Below are positions 1-6,049 of a stretch of 12,346 bases of DNA, in pieces. Under the pieces are notes generated by a model. That model was not told the DNA's origin, did no database searches, and saw only the letters and a program-made list of their open reading frames with translations. Location of the stretch: positions 1-12,346 of the forward strand of contig JAQGKN010000546.1 of assembly GCA_028290085.1 (NCBI GenBank), read 5' to 3'. The translations under genes were made by a program, and so were the position numbers. The stretch is from Hyphomicrobiales bacterium. Lineage in GTDB: Bacteria; Pseudomonadota; Alphaproteobacteria; Rhizobiales; Beijerinckiaceae. The number at the start of each line of letters is the position of its first letter. Within the stretch, counting starts at the first letter, position 1.

Positions 1-1
1 C

Positions 2-844
2 GGCGAGGCGCCTGGCTTCATCGGGCACGACATCGAGGCCGCACTCCAGAGCAAGCTGCCGCGGGGCTTCGTCATTGCAGGCGTCGACGTCAAGGATCTG
101 CCGGTTACACCCTATCTTTTCAAGAACGAGAAGGCTGACGGCATCGTCCGCCTTTCCGGTTTTGTGCCCGACGACGAGACCCATGCGAGCTTTCTTGCTG
201 CTGCGCAGGCCGCTTTCTTCAACGAACAGATCGACGATAGCCTCCGGCGCGGATCAGGCGCCCCGTCGTTCTTTGCCGATGCGGTGACGAGCGCATTCTC
301 TGCCATGGGGCGTCTTGCGGATGGCGTGCTCAGCATTTCGGGCAGGAGTGTCGATTTGAAGGGACAGGCTGTTTATGGGAGGGCAGCAACCGATATCCGC
401 TTGGCGTTTCTGGGTGGCCTCCCCGCTAATTTTCAGGGCCAAGTCGTTGTCGGCGTGAAGCCGCCTGGACCGGCCCTGCCAACAGCTGCGTGCCAGCCCG
501 CGTTCGACGGCTTGCTTGCCAAAGGCAAGATCCTGTTCGAAACCGGCAGCGATACCCTGCAGAAATCCTCGCAGAGCATTCTCGACACCCTCACCGGCAC
601 GGCACAACGCTGCCCGCAGGCTGCCATCGAGGTTGCCGGTCACACCGACAGCGACGGCGCACCGGAAATGAATCTCGAATTGTCGGAACGCCGCGCGAAA
701 GCAGTCGTGGCTTATCTGGCAGATGCAGGCATCGACGTTTCGCGGATTTCCGCTCGGGGCTACGGGGAGCAAAAGCCCCTGGCCTCGAACGAAACGCCCG
801 AAGGCAAGGTGCAGAACCGCCGTATCGAATTCATCGTGAAATAG
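2..844 (+). CDS. OmpA-family protein with BON-like repeats, 3' part (5' end outside window)
   Basis: The frame is open from the first bases, so the start lies upstream; 280 residues are visible. The C-terminal ~100 residues form an OmpA_C peptidoglycan-binding domain: KILFETGSDTL opens it, followed by GHTDSDG, LSERRAKAVVAYL, GYGEQKPLASNET and NRRIEF. The Asp of HTD and the Arg of SERR are the residues that bind diaminopimelate in this fold. Upstream are BON-like modules: the unit DIEAALQSKLPRGF...V recurs as DIRLAFLGGLPANF...V, with LSGFVPD between them. Known family members anchor the outer membrane or a periplasmic complex to peptidoglycan. The BON modules suggest a periplasmic binding or scaffold role, as in mycobacterial ArfA-like proteins (inference). 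A GTG at 164 could be mistaken for the start, but coding sense clearly continues upstream of it. The next gene begins 10 nt downstream, so the two are probably co-transcribed. Confidence 0.9.
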   Translation, partial: GEAPGFIGHDIEAALQSKLPRGFVIAGVDVKDLPVTPYLFKNEKADGIVRLSGFVPDDETHASFLAAAQAAFFNEQIDDSLRRGSGAPSFFADAVTSAFSAMGRLADGVLSISGRSVDLKGQAVYGRAATDIRLAFLGGLPANFQGQVVVGVKPPGPALPTAACQPAFDGLLAKGKILFETGSDTLQKSSQSILDTLTGTAQRCPQAAIEVAGHTDSDGAPEMNLELSERRAKAVVAYLADAGIDVSRISARGYGEQKPLASNETPEGKVQNRRIEFIVK

Positions 845-854
845 GCTGACGCCA

Positions 855-1160
855 ATGATCTATCTCCTTTCCCAGATCACGGGCTGGCTCGTATTCGCCG
901 GGCTCGTGGGCGCCGTCACCGGCTGGTTCACGTACTATGAAGCGCGGCCTCAAGCCACGCGCTGGTTGCGCTGGGCAGTGCTCGGTTTTTTTGTCGTTCT
1001 TCTCGCCGTCCTGGTGCGCGTCCTCCCGGGCAAGCTCGGCCTTTGGTTCGAAGAATTGGTCCTGTTCTCGGTGGTATTCGTCCTGGGCTGCCTGCTCGGC
1101 GGGTTCCGCGACAGACACCGCCGGCAGGCCGGTGGCACTGCCGCAGCCACCCTCGCCTGA
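855..1160 (+). CDS. Small membrane protein with three predicted helices, probably the N-terminal part of a helix-hairpin-helix protein
   Basis: This 101-residue ORF has hydrophobic segments at about residues 5-25, 38-58 and 65-83, and it ends in a basic tail rich in Arg (RDRHRR). It starts 10 nt after the OmpA stop with only a weak ribosome binding site, which suggests translational coupling. From memory of the family, alphaproteobacterial COG3743-type proteins often carry an N-terminal membrane segment followed by a linker and helix-hairpin-helix domains. Here such a domain follows at once but in the +1 frame (from about 1132), and this frame stops at 1158-1160. The ORF may therefore be a separate small membrane protein, or the front part of one longer gene interrupted by a single-base indel between about 1100 and 1157. 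Its last ~15 residues (GGTAAATLA) could then be out-of-frame sequence. Exact function unknown. Confidence 0.65.
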   Translation: MIYLLSQITGWLVFAGLVGAVTGWFTYYEARPQATRWLRWAVLGFFVVLLAVLVRVLPGKLGLWFEELVLFSVVFVLGCLLGGFRDRHRRQAGGTAAATLA

Positions 1161-1299
1161 TGACCTCACCCTGATCCGGGGCGTCGGCCCCAGGAACCAA
1201 AAGATCTGCAACGATCTTGGTATTTTTCAATCTGGCCAGATCGCCACCTGGACGCCGCAAAATGCAGATTGGGTCGGCGATCACCTGCGCTTCCCGGGC
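1132..1299 (+). pseudogene. First helix-hairpin-helix (COG3743-like) domain, frame-disrupted
   Basis: In frame 1, starting at a possible GTG (1132) or by readthrough from the preceding ORF, a proline-rich linker (ALPQPPSP) leads into DDLTLIRGVGP, then LGIFQSGQIATWTP and WVGDHLRFPG. This is a clear paralogue of the domain at 1515-1710 (DDLKLIKGIGK, LGVWHFDQIAAWSS, WVGSYLAFPG). IRGVGP is the helix-hairpin-helix loop. Right after FPG the homology jumps to frame 3 (QAKLLGAGLDTEHS). Next to copy 2, about 28 nt coding for the RIxRxxWIT segment are missing at about 1298. Frame 1 then runs on to 1524 with sequence that resembles nothing. No strong ribosome binding site precedes 1132. The locus could be a true pseudogene or an assembly error. 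Confidence 0.6.
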
Positions 1300-1778
1300 A
1301 AGCCAAGTTGCTCGGCGCCGGGCTCGATACCGAACATTCCTCGGCGGTTAGATCCGGGACACTCGTTATCGATGACCACGCGGATGAACCGCTCAGCGAG
1401 GCTAACGCCGAAAGCCTGGGCGCAGGTCTGCCCATGCTGGCACCGGCGGTCGACGGCGAAAGCGCGCATGCCGGCGCGCGACCGCTCGGCCTCGCATCTG
1501 CCCGAGGCGCGGCAGACGACCTGAAGCTCATCAAGGGCATCGGAAAGCAGAACGAGGAACGGTTGAACACGCTGGGCGTCTGGCACTTCGACCAGATCGC
1601 GGCGTGGTCATCCGAGAATGTGAAATGGGTCGGCTCTTATCTCGCCTTCCCCGGACGCATCGATCGCAAGAGCTGGATCACGCAAGCGGCTCAACTGGCC
1701 GCGGGCCGCGCGACGGAATTTTCGGAGCGCGTAAAGGCTGGGAAAGTCGCGACGTCGAGCAGCATACCGATCGCCTGA
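1269..1778 (+). CDS. Helix-hairpin-helix domain protein (COG3743-like), C-terminal part
   Basis: Frame 3 is open from the stop at 1160 to 1778. The convincing part begins at about 1300 with QAKLLGAGLDTEHS, which belongs to the end of the first helix-hairpin-helix domain. An acidic, Ala-rich linker follows. Then comes a complete second domain at 1515-1710: DDLKLIKGIGKQNEERLNTLGV, FDQIAAWS, WVGSYLAFPGRIDRKSWITQA. Such domains resemble the DNA-binding helix-3-turn-helix of flap nucleases and are often annotated as a predicted 5' nuclease or, misleadingly, as an NADH dehydrogenase subunit. No nuclease active site is visible. The TTG at 1269 is only the first possible start in the frame and lies inside domain 1, so this ORF is probably not an independent gene but the tail of the locus that starts at 855. 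The last residues (VATSSSIPIA) are unremarkable. Confidence 0.6.
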   Translation: MGRRSPALPGQAKLLGAGLDTEHSSAVRSGTLVIDDHADEPLSEANAESLGAGLPMLAPAVDGESAHAGARPLGLASARGAADDLKLIKGIGKQNEERLNTLGVWHFDQIAAWSSENVKWVGSYLAFPGRIDRKSWITQAAQLAAGRATEFSERVKAGKVATSSSIPIA

Positions 1779-1798
1779 CATCCCTGTCACGGCCCATT

Positions 1799-1822
1799 CC
1801 CGGAGGCTGTCCAGCCTCCGGG
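1799..1822. terminator. Candidate bidirectional terminator hairpin
   Basis: A perfect 10-bp inverted repeat (CCCGGAGGCT at 1799-1808, AGCCTCCGGG at 1813-1822) has a 4-nt loop, GTCC. It sits 20 nt after the helix-hairpin-helix stop and 16 nt past the stop of the convergent minus-strand gene, exactly where a shared terminator is expected. No T tract follows on either strand, so it could slow polymerase or protect transcript ends rather than act as a classical intrinsic terminator. Confidence 0.55.
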
Positions 1823-1838
1823 CGATGGGTTAACGCTG

Positions 1839-2072
1839 TCACCGGGCGCGCTGCGGGCCCACGGTCCGCAGGTTGAAATATGGCTGCGGCAAGCGGCGTA
1901 CCGCAGTGAAGTCGCTGAACGTGCCGGCAAAGGTGTCTCCCACGCACCTCGGATCCATGCCGGACCCCGATGCCAAACAGGTCGGCTCGTTGTTCAGGTC
2001 GCGCCATTGCGCCGATGCAGCGGTCGGCAAAAGCGCAATAGCGGCAGCAGCAAATAGGTACATGCGTTTCAT
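1839..2072 (-). CDS. Small secreted protein of unknown function
   Basis: The 77-residue product starts with a textbook signal peptide: MKRMY, a hydrophobic core (LFAAAAIALLP) and TAASA, with likely signal-peptidase I cleavage before QWRDL. That leaves a mature periplasmic or exported protein of about 56 residues. Two cysteines (in PTCLASG and PRCVGD) could form a disulfide. The rest is polar and ends in a basic tail (GPQRAR). A GGAGAG ribosome binding site (2078-2083) lies 5 nt before the ATG and supports this start. I recognise no family. The gene is monocistronic, convergent to the helix-hairpin-helix locus, and a long inverted repeat lies just upstream (2112-2146). Confidence 0.75.
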   Translation of the reverse strand: MKRMYLFAAAAIALLPTAASAQWRDLNNEPTCLASGSGMDPRCVGDTFAGTFSDFTAVRRLPQPYFNLRTVGPQRAR

Positions 2073-2111
2073 GCGGTCTCTCCGAAGTCTGAGGATGTCG
2101 GAGGCTTGGAG

Positions 2112-2146
2112 TGCGCATGTTTTACGCGCTCCATTTCACATGCGCA
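2112..2146. promoter_or_regulatory. 9-bp inverted repeat upstream of the small secreted protein
   Basis: TGCGCATGT (2112-2120) and ACATGCGCA (2138-2146) are perfect reverse complements separated by 17 nt. The site lies 40-74 nt before the start codon of the minus-strand secreted protein. On that strand the spacer contains TAAA next to one arm, so the arms could flank promoter elements. It may be an operator for a dimeric regulator or a leader hairpin. The regulator is unknown. Confidence 0.4.
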
Positions 2147-2566
2147 GGATCGTCACATTCCGTCCTAAAGCCCCCGCGTTTCGTCGGCGCCAACGTGCTC
2201 GCATCCAACGGCGAGAGCGCTGTCGGCTCAAGAGAAGTGCTCCTGGTGAAAACGACGTCTGACGATCTGCACATCACGACCTCCGGATGGAGTCGTCCGT
2301 GACATTGCACGGGCGTGGCATCAGTCGGGTCTGATCGAGACAGCCGGCTTTGTGAGCCGACGACGCGGAGGATGAGCGCAAATTTTTGCATTGCAAGATA
2401 AATTTGCAGCCGAGCCACGTGGCCGAAAATCACGAGTCGGTGAAATCCTATTGTCGGCCAGCGACATATCGTCTGCTGACGGCGGGGTGCGCATTCCCCC
2501 GTTGAGGCATTCGCATATCCGACTATCGTTGCGGCTCTCACGCACCTGCCAGCATAGGATCGTCTC
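2147..2566. other. Long intergenic region without a convincing gene
   Basis: No ORF here has homology I recognise or convincing start signals. The longest open frame (2122-2568, minus) lacks a recognisable ribosome binding site and its translation resembles no family. The stretch holds a short imperfect hairpin at 2276-2296 (arms ACGACCTCC and GGAGTCGT) and an AT-rich dyad at 2378-2407, and it must contain the promoter for the plus-strand gene at 2567. It could also hold a decayed gene or a small RNA, but nothing visible proves either. Confidence 0.5.
2378..2407. promoter_or_regulatory. AT-rich nested dyad, candidate operator
   Basis: GCAAATTT (2378-2385) and AAATTTGC (2400-2407) form a perfect 8-bp inverted repeat with a 14-nt spacer. 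Inside the spacer TTGCA-T-TGCAA (2386-2396) is a second palindrome. It stands out as AT-rich in a GC-rich background, 160-189 nt upstream of the gene at 2567. I could not match it to a known regulator or to good -35/-10 boxes. Confidence 0.35.
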
Positions 2567-3133
2567 ATGCGCCTGCCGTTGATCCCTCCCGCCGATCTCT
2601 CGCCCGAACAGCGCGCGCTCTACGATGACATGCGCAAGGGCATCGCCTCAAACTTCAACGCCTTCAAGGTCGAGCGTGAGGATGGCGCGCTGATGGGTCC
2701 GTGGAACCCATGGCTGCACGAACCGGGCATCGGCAAAGCCATCTGGGACCTCACCCTGGCCATGACGAAAAATGCAACGCTGCCGGATCATGTCCGACAG
2801 ATCGCAATTCTAGTCGTGGGCGCCCGCTTCGATGCCGCTTACGAGCTTTACGCGCATATCGCGGTCGCAGAACGCGAGGGCATGCCCGCCGAACGGCTGG
2901 CGACCATGGTGGCTGACCTGAAGCCGCCGGACCTCGCCAAGGACGAGAGCGTAGCATTCGACATGGCCTATGCTCTGAGCCGTGGCGGCACCCTGCCCGA
3001 GCCGCTCTACCGCCTGTCTATCGCGACCTTCGGCCAGCACGGGACCAACGAACTCATCTATCTCGTGGGCCTGTACGGCCTCGTGTCGGTGACGCTGAAT
3101 GGCTTCAACGTGCCGGTACCCGAACGGGAGTAG
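2567..3133 (+). CDS. Carboxymuconolactone decarboxylase-fold (AhpD-like) protein, cysteine-free
   Basis: The 188-residue protein has the all-helical layout of the CMD family: LSPEQRALYDDM near the N-terminus, LPDHVRQIAILVVGARFDA (72-90), YELYAH (92-97), and a C-terminal NELIYLVGLYGLVSVTLNGF helix. E93 and H97 sit where the family keeps its E/H pair. There is no cysteine anywhere, so the CxxC redox chemistry of AhpD is excluded; a lyase, hydrolase or non-catalytic role remains. Relatives often accompany aromatic-acid and lactone catabolism. AGGA at 2556-2559, 7 nt before the ATG, supports the start. The gene stands alone on the plus strand and converges on the flavin monooxygenase gene 47 nt downstream; a functional link to that cluster is inferred from position only. 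The true substrate is unknown. Confidence 0.85.
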   Translation: MRLPLIPPADLSPEQRALYDDMRKGIASNFNAFKVEREDGALMGPWNPWLHEPGIGKAIWDLTLAMTKNATLPDHVRQIAILVVGARFDAAYELYAHIAVAEREGMPAERLATMVADLKPPDLAKDESVAFDMAYALSRGGTLPEPLYRLSIATFGQHGTNELIYLVGLYGLVSVTLNGFNVPVPERE

Positions 3134-3171
3134 AAATCGCGGACGTTGCGCTCTCGCTTGCTCGCAAATAA

Positions 3172-3201
3172 GCCGACGCGTCAGGAGACCGTCGCGTCGG
3201 C
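3172..3201 (-). terminator. Terminator-like hairpin overlapping the monooxygenase stop codon
   Basis: GCCGACGCG (3172-3180) and CGCGTCGGC (3193-3201) form a perfect 9-bp stem around a 12-nt loop that contains the stop codon of the minus-strand gene. Read on the minus strand, the stem is followed by TTATTTGC, a modest T-rich tract, so it fits an intrinsic terminator for the minus-strand operon. It would also meet transcripts from the convergent gene that ends at 3133, but without a T tract on that side. Confidence 0.5.
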
Positions 3202-4218
3202 CCGGGCGCTCCCGGTGACATCCCGCAATCGTGGCATGACGTGCTCGGCGAATAATTGCACAGAATGCGTGAGCTCCTCGAGGTTCAGGTCGCCGAAGGC
3301 GAATTGGCCGACAAGGTAGTTGCATTGCGATGTGTGGAGCTGTTCCGCGCAGAGACGCGCAACGGTTTCCGGCGAGCCGGCGATGCCCTTTCCCTGCCCC
3401 TCCAACTCACCCCAGGTCGCGGGACGGGGATGCTTCGCAGTGCTCCCGAGCGTTCGCGCGAGATGCGTAAAACTCTCGTGCCAGTGCGGGTAAGCGCGGA
3501 TTGCCAGAGCACGCGCCTCGTCGTCGGAATTTGCAACAACGATGAAGCGACCAAGGCCCATCAGATGTTCTTTGGCCGATGCATCCTGCGGGAGCGCGTG
3601 CAAATAGGCCTCGTTGCATCCACGTGCTTCTTCGGCAGTGTCGAGATTGATCGTCTGCCAGCCCCGACGTGCGGCGCGTCCCGCACTTTCAGGCGTATGG
3701 ACGCCATACCAGACGGGGGGCGACGGCCGCTGGAAGGCACGCACCTTTAATTGAATATGCTGGAACGGCGGCGACTGCTCCGCAGCAACAAAGATGCCCG
3801 ATTCGAGCGCATCGAGTACGGCCGGGAGATTGCGCTGGAAGATCGCTTCCGTCTCTTTCGGGTCGACACCGAAATAGGCGATTTCGACCGGTGACGACCC
3901 GCGGCCGAAGCCGATATCCAGACGCCCCCCACTCAGCTGATCCAGCATGCAGATTTCCTGGGTTAGTCGCAGGGGATGATACAACGGCAGCGCATAAACC
4001 ATTGGTCCGAACCGAAGTATTTTTGTTCGCTGCGCGACAGCCGACAAAAAGACATTCGGAGATGGAGCCATGCCGAGCGTGGTGCCGTGATGCTCAGCCA
4101 GATGATAGGAATGAAACGCACATTTATCATAGAGTTCGATGAGCGTCAGACGGTCGTTGAAAAAACGATGAATCGGCATCGCCGAATTATCGAGATGATC
4201 GAAAATGCCGAATTTCAT
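3181..4218 (-). CDS. LLM-class flavin-dependent monooxygenase (luciferase-like)
   Basis: The 345-residue length is normal for the family. The N-terminal strand MKFGIFDHLD, the AEHHG motif (41-45), the APSPNVFLSAVAQRTKILRFGPMV region and DQLSGGRLDIGFGRGSSP (93-110) are typical of LuxA-like TIM-barrel oxidoreductases. These use reduced FMN supplied by a separate reductase, and O2, to oxygenate a small organic substrate. The C-terminal part carries the usual GSPETVA segment. No flavin reductase gene is in the window. It is the last gene of a minus-strand group (VOC protein, TctC receptor, this gene), 57 nt after the receptor ORF, and is followed by a hairpin. The ATG at 4218 gives the right N-terminus; only a weak AAAAGG lies upstream. 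The family is clear, but the substrate cannot be assigned. Confidence 0.88.
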   Translation of the reverse strand: MKFGIFDHLDNSAMPIHRFFNDRLTLIELYDKCAFHSYHLAEHHGTTLGMAPSPNVFLSAVAQRTKILRFGPMVYALPLYHPLRLTQEICMLDQLSGGRLDIGFGRGSSPVEIAYFGVDPKETEAIFQRNLPAVLDALESGIFVAAEQSPPFQHIQLKVRAFQRPSPPVWYGVHTPESAGRAARRGWQTINLDTAEEARGCNEAYLHALPQDASAKEHLMGLGRFIVVANSDDEARALAIRAYPHWHESFTHLARTLGSTAKHPRPATWGELEGQGKGIAGSPETVARLCAEQLHTSQCNYLVGQFAFGDLNLEELTHSVQLFAEHVMPRLRDVTGSARADATVS

Positions 4219-4275
4219 GGTGCAAATTGCCTTTTCATTCGTTCAACATCGACAAAATACTCATGGCTGTGAGCG

Positions 4276-5397
4276 TTAATTCCGATGTGCGCGTGCTACC
4301 TGGTCTCGATGCCGAGAATGTCCTGCGTCCGCTTGATGACATCCTTCGGCGTGCTGTAGGCGTCGGCGACCAGTGGTGCGATACGATCGTATTTCATTGG
4401 CTGGCTTTCGAGCCTCACATTTTTTCGTGTCCTCGACAAACAAGGGGTCTACGACCATTTCGTCGAAAGCGCGGCGAAGAACTGCGAGACGGTCTTCAGG
4501 CGTATTCGGGGGCGCCATGATGGGGGCGCCATAGGCCCACAGCGCGAAAATCAGAGACAAGATCTGCCGGGAGGCTTGATCGGGAGCTAGATCGAAGATG
4601 CTTGGGATGTCCGAGGGCAAGTCGGGATGTTTTTCCAGGCCTGTTTGCAAGACCACGTGAAAGCCTCCGGATTTGTAGGAGTCCATGAGCGACGTTTTGA
4701 TGAAGGACACCTGAAGACCGCAGAAGCCATCGACCTCCTTGTTTTCAGCAGCGAGCCGGACCTCGTTCAAACCGGGGTATCCCACCACGAATTTCATGTG
4801 CAGGCCGAGAATATTCTCCACGACTTTCGATGCGACAGCCGAGCCCGACAACAAGCCCGTTGCACCAACCGTGACCGGTACACGCTTGAGATCATCGAGC
4901 GTCTTGACCTTGTCGGTCCAGAAGGCGCAGGTGCTCACCTCCGTGTTCATGCTGCCGATCCACTTGAACTCGCGGGCATCGAACTTGGCGAGTTCAGGAT
5001 TGATCAGAGGTTCGATCGTGTTGGTCGGGTTGATGAGTGCGAGCGTCAGACCGTCCGCTGGCGCCGCCTTCGCCGCGTAGGCAGTTGCCGTCAAACCGCC
5101 CGCGCCCGGCATGTTGAACACGACCACTGTGGGATTGCCGGGAATGTGCCGCCCGAGATGGCGCGACGCGAGCCGCGCATAATTGTCGAACGAACTCCCC
5201 GGCGGGTAACCAACCACGAGACGCAGCGTCTTCCCCGCATAGAACCCCGGCGTGGGTGTCCGAGCCTGAGCAACGTTCGCCCCGGTGGACGATCCCGCGC
5301 ATAGTGCCAGCATCAGAGTCGCGACCGTGGCAATAACAAGCCGCCCGGCGCGTTGATCCGCCGAATGCTCCTGGCATTCGCGTCCTTGATTGAGCAT
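4276..5397 (-). CDS. TctC/Bug-family tricarboxylate-type solute-binding protein, frameshifted near the C-terminus
   Basis: The protein belongs to the Bug (tripartite tricarboxylate transporter receptor) family: export signal with hydrophobic core VIATVATLMLALCAG (21-35), then LRLVVGYPPGSSFDNYAR (58-75) and the ligand-loop NMPGAGG (95-101), then DEFTIEP-like IEPLINPELAKFD and a family-typical middle. An AAGGGGA site (5405-5411) 7 nt before the ATG supports the start. The sense ends at residue 326, in an A6 tract (genomic T run 4420-4425). After it the ORF reads a basic, family-unlike tail to 4276. With one A fewer, the next frame gives KNVRLESQPMKYDRIAPLV and YSTPKDVIKRTQDILGIETR, ending at a TAG at 4296-4298 for 366 residues. 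YSTPKDV-type endings are normal in this subgroup. TctA/TctB membrane genes are absent, as is common for Bug receptors. The lesion is either a real mutation or a homopolymer sequencing error. Confidence 0.85.
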   Translation of the reverse strand: MLNQGRECQEHSADQRAGRLVIATVATLMLALCAGSSTGANVAQARTPTPGFYAGKTLRLVVGYPPGSSFDNYARLASRHLGRHIPGNPTVVVFNMPGAGGLTATAYAAKAAPADGLTLALINPTNTIEPLINPELAKFDAREFKWIGSMNTEVSTCAFWTDKVKTLDDLKRVPVTVGATGLLSGSAVASKVVENILGLHMKFVVGYPGLNEVRLAAENKEVDGFCGLQVSFIKTSLMDSYKSGGFHVVLQTGLEKHPDLPSDIPSIFDLAPDQASRQILSLIFALWAYGAPIMAPPNTPEDRLAVLRRAFDEMVVDPLFVEDTKKCEARKPANEIRSYRTTGRRRLQHAEGCHQADAGHSRHRDQVARAHRN

Positions 5398-5404
5398 GCG
5401 CGTT

Positions 5405-5411
5405 TCCCCTT
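5405..5411 (-). promoter_or_regulatory. Ribosome binding site fixing the TctC-family start
   Basis: Read on the minus strand this is AAGGGGA, 7 nt before the ATG at 5395-5397. It selects the start that gives the receptor a long positively charged N-region ahead of its hydrophobic signal core. Confidence 0.6.
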
Positions 5412-5488
5412 AGACGCGAACAACCCGCAACGTACTTGTCGTCGTTGCATTCATCGCCCGCGATAACTGACGTCCCGACCAGCCCCAG

Positions 5489-5893
5489 CTAGGCCGGAAA
5501 ATTGAGCTCCACCGTGATGCCGTTCGGATCGGTCAGGAAGATCTGGTCCAATGCCATGTTCGGCACTTTGCGCTCACGAAACTCGAGCTTTCGCGCCTGG
5601 AACTTTTTGCGCATTCCGTCGAGATCGCTGCATAGAAACGCGACATGATCGAAGTTGCCGCTGCCCTCGCCGCCGCTACGCGTGCCGAGATAATCCATCA
5701 GACCGGAGGAATCATTGGGATCGACGCCGATCACATGCACGACGGCCTGCTTGTCCTGATACAGCCAGACACCTGGAAAGGGGAAGTCGGGACGCGGACC
5801 GACCGTGAGGCCGAGTACATCGGCATAGAACGCGTGCGTCGCGGCGAGATCTTGCGTACGCACGGAAATGTGGTCAAGGCGACTGATGCTCAT
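5489..5893 (-). CDS. VOC-family (glyoxalase/bleomycin resistance/extradiol dioxygenase fold) protein
   Basis: The 134 residues hold two βαβββ modules: LDHISVRTQDLAATHAFY opens the first and FDHVAFLCSDLDGM the second, which ends in DPNGITVELNFPA. H8, H53 (VVHVIG), H83 and E129 lie at the strand positions that ligate the metal in VOC enzymes, so an active metal site is likely. A LVLGLTVGPRP-like stretch, present here as VLGLTVGPRPDFPFPGVW, shapes the substrate cavity. AAGGA lies 8 nt before the ATG. It is the first gene of the minus-strand group that continues with the TctC receptor (91 nt downstream), and it diverges from the GST gene. The family includes glyoxalases, ring-cleavage dioxygenases, epimerases and resistance proteins. 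The neighbours favour a catabolic or detoxifying role, but the reaction is not determined. Confidence 0.87.
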   Translation of the reverse strand: MSISRLDHISVRTQDLAATHAFYADVLGLTVGPRPDFPFPGVWLYQDKQAVVHVIGVDPNDSSGLMDYLGTRSGGEGSGNFDHVAFLCSDLDGMRKKFQARKLEFRERKVPNMALDQIFLTDPNGITVELNFPA

Positions 5894-6049
5894 CGGCGTA
5901 TCCTTGCTCTACCGCAACCGCCACGCGTCACGACGACCCATGAGCACGCGCAGCCGCACAAAAAGTCGTTATAAGTCTAGGTCAGCTGCCCCTGACGCGC
6001 AATCGCGCAGGCGGTCGAGTCCACGTGGAATATCAGCGGAGAAAGTGCC
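5894..6049. promoter_or_regulatory. Divergent control region between VOC and GST genes
   Basis: These 156 nt separate two divergent genes and must hold both promoters. A TATAA core sits at 5970-5974, usable as a -10 in either direction (TATAAG plus, TATAAC minus), though I find no good -35 at normal spacing. Candidate operators are GTCAG-6 nt-CTGAC (5981-5996) and the perfect 10-bp palindrome TCCACGTGGA (6020-6029), which lies 20 nt before the GST start. No regulator gene is in the window. Confidence 0.45.

Noticed and set aside
986..992. T7 run in the small membrane protein as the cause of the frame change
   Set aside because: The membrane segments continue sensibly in the same frame on both sides of the run, so the frame change must lie further downstream.
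1158..1162. TGATG stop/start overlap as the start of the helix-hairpin-helix gene
   Set aside because: That ATG is in frame 2 and meets a stop after three further codons, so it cannot start the frame-1 domain.
2276..2296. Imperfect hairpin as a terminator or small RNA
   Set aside because: The stem is bulged, has no T tract and no adjacent gene end, so it is only mentioned in the intergenic entry.
2122..2568. 148-codon minus-strand ORF in the intergenic gap
   Set aside because: No recognisable ribosome binding site, no recognisable family, and it would overlap the dyads and the start of the real gene at 2567.
3669..4142. 157-codon plus-strand ORF opposite the flavin monooxygenase
   Set aside because: It is antisense to a well-supported gene and its translation is arginine-rich noise.
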